DNA of 8,543 nucleotides from Micrococcales bacterium (GTDB taxonomy: Bacteria; Actinomycetota; Actinomycetes; S36-B12; UBA5976), in assembly GCA_024640585.1 (NCBI GenBank), contig JAHEEQ010000133.1:1-8543 (forward strand). The letters are read 5' to 3'. Below the pieces are notes generated by a model. It searched no databases. It was not told the DNA's origin and saw only the letters and a program-made list of their open reading frames with translations. Positions 1 to 6,603 of the stretch are shown in pieces; position 1 is the first letter of the stretch; each line of letters starts with the position of its first letter. A program made the position numbers and the translations under genes.

Positions 1-180
1 CTAGCGCTTCGCATGTTGAAAGCTTCGCACAATGCAGCTGATGATGGACTCGCTGGTGTGCAACAGCTTGCAGGCGATGCAACCCTTCTCTTCTACATGT
101 CTCAAGAAGGGCAAGAAGGTCGCGATGCATTTAAAGAAAAGCGCAAGCCTGACTTTAAACAATTTCCAAAGCGTCCTTAA
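1..180 (+). CDS. menB: 1,4-dihydroxy-2-naphthoyl-CoA synthase, C-terminal end (partial)
   Basis: Only the last 59 codons are present; the reading frame is open from base 1 and ends at TAA 178-180. The product closes the second ring of o-succinylbenzoyl-CoA to give 1,4-dihydroxy-2-naphthoyl-CoA in menaquinone synthesis and belongs to the crotonase family. The visible tail contains the element [13 protein letters not shown] followed by a phenylalanine- and proline-containing end (QFPKRP), which is the characteristic C-terminus of MenB and separates it from other enoyl-CoA hydratases. The oxyanion-hole and catalytic regions lie upstream of the window. It is followed after 2 nt by menC, so the two are almost certainly one transcript. 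The identification rests on this C-terminal motif and on the men neighbours. Confidence 0.9.
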   Translation, partial: LALRMLKASHNAADDGLAGVQQLAGDATLLFYMSQEGQEGRDAFKEKRKPDFKQFPKRP

Positions 181-182
181 TC

Positions 183-1166
183 ATGAAACTTCCACCTTTA
201 AATGAATTGAAACATGAGTCGCATTCGTTTCAAGTGCATCTAAAGTGTGAGTTCGGCGGGGCAAAAACTCGTGAAGGATTAATCATTCGCGGCCCTGAAG
301 GTTTTGGCGAGTTTGCGCCATTTAAACATCACAAACCCGAACATGCAGCGAACTGGCTAGCAGCTGCAATCGAAATGGCATACAACCCTGTCACCGAAGT
401 TTTGCGTGACCGCATACCTGTAAATGCAATTCTTCCAATGGTTTCAACTGAGCAAACAATTGAATTTGCGAGCGAAGCTTTGGCGCAAGGGAATCGATGC
501 TTCAAAATCAAATGTGGTAGCGATGATTTTGCAGACGATTTTGCGCGTGTGATGGCAGTTCGGGAATTAACCCAGCTTTCTTCAATTCGCATTGACGTAA
601 ATGGGAAATGGACAGTTCAAGAAGCCAAGGACCGCATTTTTGAATTGAATGCGTTTGCGACATTGGAATACGTCGAACAACCAGTTGCAACCATTGAAGA
701 GATGCAACAGCTTCGCAATTTGATTGATGTTCCACTCGCAATTGATGAGAGCATCAGGCTTTCAGATGGGGTTGCACCGAGAGAATTGCAGATGGCCGCC
801 GATATTGCGATTCTAAAAGCCATTCCTAGTGGCGGTGTACGAAAAGCGCTCGAATTAGCGGAACTTATTGATATGCCAATTGTGGTTTCAGGATCTATGG
901 ACACATCGGTTGGACTCGTTGCAGGATTGAAGTTGGCTGCAAATGTAGAAGATCTTTATGGTGCGTGCGGACTTGGAACTGGCAATCTGTTGGAGACAGA
1001 TATTGCAACCAACACTTTGCTGCCTTTGGGTGGTGCAATCGATGTTCAAGATGTTGAACCAAATGGGAAGTTGCTCGAAAAGTACGCTTGGCGAATGCCG
1101 CAAGCAGATAAAGACTATTACGACGCGCTCTTAGAAAATTGCTACGAAATTTTGGAGCGGAAGTGA
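183..1166 (+). CDS. menC: o-succinylbenzoate synthase
   Basis: This 327-residue enolase-superfamily enzyme dehydrates SHCHC to o-succinylbenzoate in cytosolic menaquinone synthesis. Seen in the sequence: an N-terminal capping region with GPEGFGEFAPF (37-47), then the barrel with the catalytic KxK lysines K108 and K110 (FKIKCG), metal ligands D138 (IDVNGKW), E165 (YVEQP) and D188 (AIDES), the second catalytic lysine K212 (ILKAIPSGG), and the SGS loop at 236-238. All residues expected of an active OSBS are present, and the length matches actinobacterial MenC. The ATG at 183 is chosen because the protein begins with the MKLPPL start usual in actinobacterial homologues. There is no clear Shine-Dalgarno, so translation is probably coupled to menB, which ends 2 nt upstream. 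It overlaps menD by 4 nt. Confidence 0.96.
   Translation: MKLPPLNELKHESHSFQVHLKCEFGGAKTREGLIIRGPEGFGEFAPFKHHKPEHAANWLAAAIEMAYNPVTEVLRDRIPVNAILPMVSTEQTIEFASEALAQGNRCFKIKCGSDDFADDFARVMAVRELTQLSSIRIDVNGKWTVQEAKDRIFELNAFATLEYVEQPVATIEEMQQLRNLIDVPLAIDESIRLSDGVAPRELQMAADIAILKAIPSGGVRKALELAELIDMPIVVSGSMDTSVGLVAGLKLAANVEDLYGACGLGTGNLLETDIATNTLLPLGGAIDVQDVEPNGKLLEKYAWRMPQADKDYYDALLENCYEILERK
1154..1157 (+). promoter_or_regulatory. Ribosome binding site that fixes the menD start
   Basis: GGAG lies 5 nt before GTG 1163, inside the last codons of menC. This spacing supports GTG 1163, which gives a GTGA overlap with the menC stop, over the upstream in-frame TTG at 1139, which has no comparable site. Confidence 0.65.
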
Positions 1167-2752
1167 CAACTTCAACACATCAAGCGCAATTGATGGTGCG
1201 CTCTCTAGTTAAGCATGGAATCAAACATGTAGTAATTGCACCAGGTTCTCGAAATGCTCCGCTATCTATTGCATTGACCCAAGCTCAAGATTTCATAAAC
1301 GTCTATGTTCGGTTTGATGAAAGAACAGCAGCATTCACTGCACTAGGAATGGCGCGCAGACTTAACCAACCTGTCGCCGTGCTTTGCACAAGTGGAACTG
1401 CAGCAACACATTTCCAAGCCGCAGCATTTGAAGCACACGAATCCGGGGTGCCGCTGATTTTGATAACCGCAGATCGTCCAGCGAATGTTCGCGGACTTGG
1501 CGCAAACCAAACTATTGAACAAGTTGGTTTGTATGCAGGCGCAGTTCGGGCTGAGATGGATTTACCTTTGGCTGCAGAACAAGAAGACACGTATTGGGAA
1601 ATTTGTGTAGCAGGAGCAATTTCTGCATCTCTTGGTGATGAATTTACATCTAGTGGACCTGTGCATCTGAACGTTCCATTCGCTGAACCACTTGTTGGTG
1701 AATCGCTAGAAACAGATTGGCTGAAAAGTCTGAGAGCAGGAGAAATTCCGCAAGCCGCTGAGTCCGAAAAACTCACCATTGGTGAAATCTTGCAAGAAGT
1801 TGCAATCACAAATCCAAATCCACGTGGACTGATAGTGATTAGTGATCCAAATAGCGCCCGCGCAGCAGTTGCGATCGCAAATATGTTGCAGTGGCCTGTA
1901 TTTGCAGAACCTGGAAGTTTCGCTCGCGATGAAAATGTTGGGATTCAACATTATGCAAAGATTTTGCATGATGAAAAGTTTGTATCCGAAAATCAACCAG
2001 ACATAATTCTTACGGCAGGTCGGTTTGGGCTGAGCCGAGCCGTAAACAAGTTTGTTCGAAATGCAAAAGTGCATATTGCGGTTGGTAGATTTCCACTCGA
2101 TGCCGATCCATTCGAAACAGCGGCACACCACATTGCAGTCATGCCACTTCCGGTTGGAGTTGATGCGGCTCCGAGTGAATGGCTACTAGCTTGGCAAACA
2201 GAAGATGCTAAGTACAGAACTGAAGCGGCCTACACTCAAGCTGGCGTAATCCAAAAAGTTTTTGAATCCGCAACCAATCGCGATTTAATTTGGGTAGCTC
2301 CCTCGCTAACTATTCGATGCGCTGATGAAGTTTTCAATTTAAGAAACAACGGCCCAATGGTTTTCGCAAATCGCGGCACAAACGGAATTGATGGCTTGAT
2401 AGCCAGTGCAACCGGTGCATCGCTAGTACATGGCGCAGACACTTCCTATTTGCTAATAGGAGACGTTGCGTTTCTACACGATGTATCGAGCCTGGCACTA
2501 CCTGAACTTGAAATCCAACCGAACTTAAAAATAGTGGTTTTGAATAATCGCGGCGGCAGAATTTTTGAAACTCTCGAACAAGGCGCATCTGCATTTGAAT
2601 CAGTATTCCCGCGGGTATTTTCAACGCCACACAATCATCAAATTACCGCGATTGCTAATTCTTTTGGTTGGCAAGCCGTGGATGTCTTCAATCTTGAAGA
2701 TCTAAATTCTGCGTTAAATAGCAACGCTCAAGTTATTTGCGTAAATCTTTAG
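1163..2752 (+). CDS. menD: SEPHCHC synthase (2-succinyl-5-enolpyruvyl-6-hydroxy-3-cyclohexene-1-carboxylate synthase)
   Basis: MenD is a thiamine-diphosphate enzyme that joins isochorismate with the succinyl semialdehyde unit derived from 2-oxoglutarate, the first committed step of menaquinone synthesis. Counting from GTG 1163 (529 residues), the Pyr domain shows APGSRNAPL at 26-34, the catalytic glutamate E53 in RFDERTAAF (equivalent to E. coli E55), then CTSGTAA and ITADRP with GANQTIEQ. The C-terminal PP domain shows GTNGIDG from residue 405, the metal-binding GD at 433-434 and NNRGGRIFE from 461. No key residue is missing, and the length is normal for the family. A longer version from TTG 1139 would add 8 residues (MLRNFGAE) that only reflect the menC tail in another frame. 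It shares a 4-nt stop overlap with the convergent gene downstream. Confidence 0.97.
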   Translation: MTTSTHQAQLMVRSLVKHGIKHVVIAPGSRNAPLSIALTQAQDFINVYVRFDERTAAFTALGMARRLNQPVAVLCTSGTAATHFQAAAFEAHESGVPLILITADRPANVRGLGANQTIEQVGLYAGAVRAEMDLPLAAEQEDTYWEICVAGAISASLGDEFTSSGPVHLNVPFAEPLVGESLETDWLKSLRAGEIPQAAESEKLTIGEILQEVAITNPNPRGLIVISDPNSARAAVAIANMLQWPVFAEPGSFARDENVGIQHYAKILHDEKFVSENQPDIILTAGRFGLSRAVNKFVRNAKVHIAVGRFPLDADPFETAAHHIAVMPLPVGVDAAPSEWLLAWQTEDAKYRTEAAYTQAGVIQKVFESATNRDLIWVAPSLTIRCADEVFNLRNNGPMVFANRGTNGIDGLIASATGASLVHGADTSYLLIGDVAFLHDVSSLALPELEIQPNLKIVVLNNRGGRIFETLEQGASAFESVFPRVFSTPHNHQITAIANSFGWQAVDVFNLEDLNSALNSNAQVICVNL

Positions 2753-4062
2753 TCGCAACCAAGCGCGTGGCGCATTGGCTTTAATTTTGCAGCTGATTCA
2801 GCGAGTTCTGAAATGGGATCAGAGCCAGCCACGATTCCACAACCAGCAAACAAACGAATACGACGCGGATCGTCTGAATCGATTTCTCCGCAGCGAAGTG
2901 CAATGCCGAATTCGCCATCACCTGTTGCGTCCATCCAACCAACTGGACCGGCATAACGATCTCGGTCCATTCCTTCTAGCGCGCGAATAATGTTTGCAGC
3001 GCGTTCGGTTGGAGTTCCGCAAACGGCTGCGGTCGGATGAAGTGATGCTGCCAAAGTCAAAACAGGAATTTCATCAGCTAGCAACCCTGTGATGTCGGTT
3101 GCAAGGTGTTGCACATTTGGAAGCCGCAGTAATCGCGGTTCATCAGGTACATCTAAGTTTGTGCAGTGATTCGCTAGCGCTTGAGCAACACTTGAAACTG
3201 CGTATTCGTGTTCTTCTTGATCTTTGTCCGAGGCAAGCAATGCTTCAGCAAGATTTGCATCTTGATTCTTGTCTTCACCTCTTCGCACAGTTCCAGCAAG
3301 AACTCGCGAAGTAACTTGATCGCCACGACGCTTAACTAGCATTTCGGGAGTTGCACCAACCAAACCATCAACCGCAAATGCCCAGCATTCACTATATGCA
3401 GAACTCAAACGCGTTAAAAGGGTGCGAACATCGATTGGCTCGGTTGATCGAGCGACCACATCGCGGGCCAAAACAACTTTGTCTACTTCTCCACGATTAA
3501 TTTTTTCTACAACTTCAGAAATTGCACGTTGCCATTTTGCAATTGGTTGCGTGCCTTCTTCCCATGTAATACTGCCGATCTCAGAAACTTCTTCGCGTGG
3601 CGTTAAAAGTAAAAGTGGATTTTCAATTGGTTCATTGGCGTCTGTGATTGTTGTTACCCAAGTTTTGTCGCCACTTCTTCCAACCAAGATGTGTGGAATC
3701 ACAACAACCGAACGGCCAGGTTCAAATGCAAAAGATGAAAATGCAACTATTCCACTTCCAGGAACTTTTACATCATCTGTAACTTCGGCATGACGAATAA
3801 CGTCAATCCACCATCTTTGGGCGCGAGAAAATCTTTCGCGACCTCGAACTACTAATCTTGCAGTTTCTCCCCAACCAATTAATCCTTCGCCATCGCGTAC
3901 CCAAGCGAGTGCACCATTTGCTGGAACTAGTGACAACAAATCTGTCTTTGCATATGGATGATCGTTTGGCACCAATGAGGTTGTTGCAATCAAAGATGGA
4001 GTCGCGGCTGGTGCAATGACATCACTTGCAATAGAAGGATTGGCTCCACCTGCAAAAATCAT
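2749..4062 (-). CDS. menF: Isochorismate synthase (MenF/EntC family)
   Basis: This 437-residue chorismate-binding enzyme should convert chorismate to isochorismate, the substrate of MenD. Visible landmarks: the presumed general base K195 in VDKVVLAR, E240 in GATPEML (matching the K190/E240 pair of E. coli MenF in kind), LAGT at 255-258, LHPTAAVCG at 341-349, YAGPVGW at 370-376, and FAGCGIVAGSDP with the metal-binding E419 near the end. Anthranilate and aminodeoxychorismate synthases share the fold, but the HPTxAVCG region, the men neighbours and the absence of a glutaminase partner favour isochorismate synthase; a siderophore-type EntC or salicylate synthase role is less likely. The start is ATG at 4062: an in-frame TAA lies four codons upstream. 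Clear homology appears to begin near residue 20, so TTG at codon 24 or 30, or GTG at codon 31, remains possible. No Shine-Dalgarno is seen. Confidence 0.92.
   Translation of the reverse strand: MIFAGGANPSIASDVIAPAATPSLIATTSLVPNDHPYAKTDLLSLVPANGALAWVRDGEGLIGWGETARLVVRGRERFSRAQRWWIDVIRHAEVTDDVKVPGSGIVAFSSFAFEPGRSVVVIPHILVGRSGDKTWVTTITDANEPIENPLLLLTPREEVSEIGSITWEEGTQPIAKWQRAISEVVEKINRGEVDKVVLARDVVARSTEPIDVRTLLTRLSSAYSECWAFAVDGLVGATPEMLVKRRGDQVTSRVLAGTVRRGEDKNQDANLAEALLASDKDQEEHEYAVSSVAQALANHCTNLDVPDEPRLLRLPNVQHLATDITGLLADEIPVLTLAASLHPTAAVCGTPTERAANIIRALEGMDRDRYAGPVGWMDATGDGEFGIALRCGEIDSDDPRRIRLFAGCGIVAGSDPISELAESAAKLKPMRHALGCD
2759..2788 (+). terminator. Probable rho-independent terminator of the menB-menC-menD transcript
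   Basis: Six nucleotides after the menD stop, CCAAGCGC (2759-2766) can pair with GCGC (2770-2773) and TTGG (2775-2778): eight base pairs with one bulged A at 2774 and a GTG loop. CTTTAATTTT (2779-2788) follows, a T-rich tail as expected of an intrinsic terminator. The element lies within the last codons of the opposite gene. Read on the minus strand, the hairpin is not followed by a T run, so it should act on plus-strand transcription only. Confidence 0.55.
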
Positions 4063-4068
4063 GGCTGA

Positions 4069-4074
4069 AGGTTA
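4069..4074 (-). promoter_or_regulatory. Candidate -10 element of menF (leaderless arrangement)
   Basis: On the minus strand TAACCT matches the actinobacterial TAnnnT pattern and ends 6 nt before the ATG, which would place the transcription start on or next to the start codon. No convincing -35 hexamer is seen. The absence of a Shine-Dalgarno upstream of the gene fits a leaderless mRNA. Confidence 0.3.
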
Positions 4075-4097
4075 ATTCGCAAAACAGTTAGTGCACT

Positions 4098-4127
4098 TTG
4101 GTCTAAAGTCCTGATGCGTTAGACAAT
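4098..4127 (+). promoter_or_regulatory. Candidate promoter of menG (leaderless arrangement)
   Basis: TTGGTC (4098-4103) and GACAAT (4122-4127) are spaced by 18 nt, and the second hexamer ends 6 nt before GTG 4134. The -10 lacks the usual first T, so the match is modest. TAAAGT at 4104-4109 is an alternative -10 that would give a short leader. The whole divergent spacer 4063-4133 is only 71 bp, so both promoters must fit in it. Confidence 0.28.
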
Positions 4128-4133
4128 TAGCAA

Positions 4134-4844
4134 GTGAGTGACACAACCGACCCAACTCGTGCGAATCTCGACAAGCAACCATTCGATGTTGCCAAAATGT
4201 TCGATACAGTGGCAAAGCGCTATGACCTTGTGAATGACCTACTGGCTTTGGGTCAAACCAGGCTCTGGCGCAAAGCGGTTTTGAATGCGATTAACCCAGC
4301 AGCCGGCGACTTTGTCCTAGACCTTGCCGCTGGAACTGGAACTTCCTCAGCACCGATTGCCAGCCGTGGGGCAGTGGTAATTCCGTGCGATTTCAGCCTC
4401 GGCATGCTCAAAGTGGGCAAAAAACGCCTACCAAACTTGCCGTTTGTAGCTGGAGATGGCCTAAATCTGCCATTTGCCGACAATTCCTTCGGTGCGGTGA
4501 CTATTTCCTTCGGCCTTCGCAATCTCCACCAGACCGATCGGGGCCTATCTGAACTCCTGCGGGTCACTAAAACGGGTGGAAAACTGGTGATTTGTGAGTT
4601 CAGTACGCCAACCAACCGACTTTTTCGCAAGATTTACTTCGAATATCTGATGAAGGCGCTGCCGAAAATAGCCCGCAAAACCAGTTCTAACCCTGCCGCC
4701 TATGAGTATTTAGCCGAGTCAATTGCCACTTGGCCAGCCCAGCTTGAACTAGCCGAAATTATCAAAAATTCTGGCTGGGAAAAGGTCACTTGGCGCAATT
4801 TGACCGGCGGAATCGTTGCAGTTCATATGGCCACAAAACCCTAG
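4134..4844 (+). CDS. menG: Demethylmenaquinone methyltransferase
   Basis: This 236-residue class I SAM methyltransferase (UbiE/MenG family) adds the ring methyl group in the last step of menaquinone synthesis. Seen: the family start [18 protein letters not shown] (23-40) with RLWRKAV, SAM motif I DLAAGTGT (63-70), an acidic residue at the end of the second strand (D86), GDGLNLPF (108-114), FGLRNL (126-131), [10 protein letters not shown] (141-150) and CEFSTP (154-159). The C-terminal [14 protein letters not shown] is typical. As menaquinone genes flank it and no ubiquinone genes are seen, MenG is preferred over UbiE. GTG 4134 gives the expected N-terminus, but no Shine-Dalgarno precedes it. 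Its codon use is unlike its neighbours: 13 of 26 alanines are GCC, against 1 of 21 in nuoB. The stop TAG lies inside a perfect inverted repeat. Confidence 0.95.
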   Translation: MSDTTDPTRANLDKQPFDVAKMFDTVAKRYDLVNDLLALGQTRLWRKAVLNAINPAAGDFVLDLAAGTGTSSAPIASRGAVVIPCDFSLGMLKVGKKRLPNLPFVAGDGLNLPFADNSFGAVTISFGLRNLHQTDRGLSELLRVTKTGGKLVICEFSTPTNRLFRKIYFEYLMKALPKIARKTSSNPAAYEYLAESIATWPAQLELAEIIKNSGWEKVTWRNLTGGIVAVHMATKP

Positions 4845-4876
4845 GTTTTTGTGACCTACAACTCTCATACCTAGGG
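4839..4876. repeat. Perfect 8-bp inverted repeat spanning the menG stop codon
   Basis: CCCTAGGT (4839-4846) is repeated as its exact reverse complement ACCTAGGG (4869-4876) across 22 nt. Each arm contains the palindrome CCTAGG, and the two copies are 30 bp apart, close to three helical turns. The left arm can alternatively pair with a nearer ACCTA at 4854-4858 (five pairs, 7-nt loop). No T run follows the right arm, so it is a poor intrinsic terminator. It could be an RNA stem protecting the menG 3' end, or a protein site ahead of nuoA; the sequence does not decide. Confidence 0.5.
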
Positions 4877-4884
4877 CTAACTCC

Positions 4885-4904
4885 CTGTGCCAGTTCACTC
4901 ACAG
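4885..4904. repeat. Operator-like inverted repeat over the nuo promoter
   Basis: CTGTG (4885-4889) and CACAG (4900-4904) form 5-bp inverted arms 10 nt apart, covering the predicted -35 and part of the spacer. The core TGTGC-N8-TCACA resembles a CRP/FNR-type site but with 8 instead of 6 central bases. It could be a regulator site or chance. Confidence 0.28.
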
Positions 4905-4916
4905 CCACACTAGACT
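4887..4916 (+). promoter_or_regulatory. Candidate promoter of the nuo operon
   Basis: GTGCCA (4887-4892, four of six matches to TTGACA) and TAGACT (4911-4916, TAnnnT) are separated by 18 nt. Transcription would start near 4923 and give a leader of about 50 nt before nuoA. This is the best pair I can see in the 130-bp gap between menG and nuoA. Confidence 0.42.
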
Positions 4917-4956
4917 TCGCAAGGTTTTTGAACATCTAAGAGCCCATTTTGGGTAG

Positions 4957-4963
4957 AGAAGGA
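4957..4963 (+). promoter_or_regulatory. Ribosome binding site of nuoA
   Basis: AGAAGGA is a good Shine-Dalgarno match, 11 nt before GTG 4975. The spacing is on the long side, but no better start codon lies between them. Confidence 0.55.
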
Positions 4964-4974
4964 CTGAGCAAAAC

Positions 4975-5337
4975 GTGAATAACGTCGCCATTCCAATTCT
5001 CGCACTTGGACTAATTGCCGGCGCTTTTGCAATTTTCTCTGTTGCCATCGCGTCCATAACTGGTCCAAAACGGTACAACCGGGCGCGAGTCGATGCATAC
5101 GAATGTGGAATTGAACCTACTCCGCAACCAATGGGCGGCGGACGTTTCCCAGTCAAGTACTACCTAACTGCAATGCTCTTCATTGTTTTCGACATCGAAA
5201 TCGTTTTCCTTTATCCCTGGGCAGTCTCTTTTGACTCTCTAGGGATTTTTGGTTTGTTTGAAATGTTTTTATTCATCGCAACTGTTCTAGTCGTGTACGC
5301 ATATGTTTGGCGTCGCGGCGGACTCGAGTGGGACTAG
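4975..5337 (+). CDS. nuoA: NADH-quinone oxidoreductase subunit A
   Basis: NuoA is a small membrane subunit of complex I, located at the junction of the membrane arm and the quinone-binding module. The 120-residue product shows three hydrophobic segments, about 5-28, 62-84 and 89-112. Between the first two lies the conserved loop with AYECGIEP (41-48, C44) and [10 protein letters not shown] (54-63), the segment known to change conformation near the quinone site. The second helix carries D73 and E75 in [11 protein letters not shown], the conserved acidic pair of the family. The start is GTG 4975, supported by AGAAGGA upstream. It is the first gene of the operon, with nuoB 7 nt downstream. Its first 26 codons still use GCC for alanine (3 of 7), like menG; later codons switch to GCA. 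Confidence 0.96.
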   Translation: MNNVAIPILALGLIAGAFAIFSVAIASITGPKRYNRARVDAYECGIEPTPQPMGGGRFPVKYYLTAMLFIVFDIEIVFLYPWAVSFDSLGIFGLFEMFLFIATVLVVYAYVWRRGGLEWD

Positions 5338-5340
5338 GAA
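5336..5340 (+). promoter_or_regulatory. Ribosome binding site that fixes the nuoB start
   Basis: AGGAA overlaps the nuoA stop codon and precedes ATG 5345 by 4 nt. It supports that start rather than the in-frame ATG at 5303, which lies inside nuoA and would add 14 residues. Confidence 0.5.
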
Positions 5341-5344
5341 ACTT

Positions 5345-5899
5345 ATGGGTCTCGAAGAAAAACTTCCAAGTGGCGTGATGCTCACTACAGTTGAACTTGC
5401 TGCTGGTTATGCCCGCAAAGGTTCGCTCTGGCCCGCATCATTTGGTTTGGCATGTTGTGCAATCGAAATGATGGCAACAGGTGCAGGTCGTTATGACCTT
5501 GCACGTTTTGGTATGGAAGTTTTTCGTGGATCTCCACGTCAAGCTGACTTAATGATTGTTGCTGGACGCGTTTCACAAAAAATGGCACCAGTACTGCGCC
5601 AAATTTACGATCAAATGGCTGCACCTAAATGGGTTTTAGCAATGGGAGCTTGCTCTTCTTCTGGCGGCATGTTCAACAACTACGCAATTGTGCAAGGTGT
5701 TGATCACATTGTTCCAGTTGATATTTATTTGCCAGGCTGCCCACCGCGTCCGGAAATGTTGATCGATGCGATCTTGGAACTTCACGACAAAATCCAACAC
5801 ACCAAACTCGGTGCACATCGCGAACGTGAAATTTTGGAACTTGAAAAAGAAGCACTAAATGCAACACCGCTACATCTGCAAAAAGGATTAATGCGATGA
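5345..5899 (+). CDS. nuoB: NADH-quinone oxidoreductase subunit B
   Basis: NuoB is the peripheral-arm subunit that carries iron-sulfur cluster N2, the last redox centre before the quinone. The 184-residue protein starts [10 protein letters not shown], as in other actinobacterial NuoB proteins, which with the AGGAA site supports ATG 5345. The four N2 cysteines are all present: the adjacent pair C37-C38 ([11 protein letters not shown]), C103 (MGACSSSGG) and C132 ([10 protein letters not shown]). Also intact are [20 protein letters not shown] (49-68) and [19 protein letters not shown] (108-126). After about residue 150 comes a charged, likely helical tail rich in E, K and L ([13 protein letters not shown]). 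The stop overlaps the nuoC start in ATGA. Confidence 0.97.
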   Translation: MGLEEKLPSGVMLTTVELAAGYARKGSLWPASFGLACCAIEMMATGAGRYDLARFGMEVFRGSPRQADLMIVAGRVSQKMAPVLRQIYDQMAAPKWVLAMGACSSSGGMFNNYAIVQGVDHIVPVDIYLPGCPPRPEMLIDAILELHDKIQHTKLGAHREREILELEKEALNATPLHLQKGLMR

Positions 5900-6603
5900 G
5901 CGAAAACGAAAACTCAGTAGAACAAATCGGCAGCGAAACCGTTAGCCGACAAATTGATGTTCGCATTGGCGCATTTCGCAGTCACGATTCTGGTGACACT
6001 TCAGGTTTTGGCGGACTTATTCGTCCTGTGCTTTTGCCAGCTGCAACTTCCCGTCCTTTTGGAAGCTACTTTGATGCAATCGCCGATGCGCTCGAATCTA
6101 ATCTTTCAAAACAAGGCATCACTGCAAATGCGGCGATTGATTCTTATGTAATTGATCGCGACCAAATGTGTATCAATGTAAAAGCGGAACATTTGGTTTC
6201 GGTTGCGCAGACCCTTCGCGATGTTGAATCTTTGCGATTTGAGGTCTGCGTTTCTGTTTCTGGAGTTCATTTCCCAGGCGACACAGATCGCGAACTTGTT
6301 GCAAACATTGAACTACTTTCAATGACACACAATCGCCGAGTTCGTTTGCAAGTTGCTGTTCCAGATTCAAATCCACACATGCCATCAGTGACCGCAATTT
6401 GGCCATCTGCTGATTGGCATGAACGCGAAACTTTTGACTTCTTCGGAATTATTTTTGATGGACATCCTGCATTGACTCGTATTCAAATGCCAGACGATTG
6501 GCCAGGACATCCACAACGCAAGGACTACCCGCTTGGTGGTATTCCAGTTGAATACAAAGGTGCAAACGTGCCGGCCCCAAGCGAACGTAGGTCGTACCGA
6601 TGA
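5896..6603 (+). CDS. nuoC: NADH-quinone oxidoreductase subunit C (30-kDa type)
   Basis: NuoC is a peripheral-arm subunit that packs against NuoD and has no cofactor. The family signature is complete in the 235-residue product: [18 protein letters not shown] (174-191) and [21 protein letters not shown] (195-215). The first 50 residues are a polar extension ahead of the conserved fold, as is common in actinobacterial NuoC. It is a free NuoC, not a NuoCD fusion. ATG 5896 overlaps the nuoB stop in ATGA and has AAGGA (5883-5887) 8 nt upstream, which points to translational coupling. An earlier ATG at 5891 is out of frame. The 3' end overlaps nuoD by 4 nt in the same way. Confidence 0.96.
   Translation: MSENENSVEQIGSETVSRQIDVRIGAFRSHDSGDTSGFGGLIRPVLLPAATSRPFGSYFDAIADALESNLSKQGITANAAIDSYVIDRDQMCINVKAEHLVSVAQTLRDVESLRFEVCVSVSGVHFPGDTDRELVANIELLSMTHNRRVRLQVAVPDSNPHMPSVTAIWPSADWHERETFDFFGIIFDGHPALTRIQMPDDWPGHPQRKDYPLGGIPVEYKGANVPAPSERRSYR

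Noticed and set aside
1139..1162. Upstream TTG start for menD adding 8 residues
   Set aside because: No Shine-Dalgarno at a suitable distance, while GTG 1163 has GGAG 5 nt upstream and a standard GTGA overlap.
1303..1809. A 168-codon open frame on the minus strand within menD
   Set aside because: It lies fully opposite a well-conserved menD, has no recognisable motif, is cysteine- and serine-rich as expected of an antisense shadow, and has no ribosome binding site context.
1706..2131. A 141-codon minus-strand open frame within menD
   Set aside because: Antisense shadow of menD with a Cys/Trp-rich, unstructured composition and no family resemblance.
2711..2727. Small hairpin GCGTT-N7-AACGC as a terminator for the minus-strand menF
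   Set aside because: Only five base pairs, a 7-nt loop and no clear T run on the minus strand; too weak to call.
3422..3793. A 123-codon plus-strand open frame opposite menF
   Set aside because: The minus-strand frame carries every isochorismate synthase motif; the plus-strand product is Ser/Thr-rich without motifs.
5303..5344. Upstream ATG start for nuoB inside nuoA
   Set aside because: It would add 14 residues not found in NuoB; ATG 5345 gives the conserved [10 protein letters not shown] start with AGGAA upstream.
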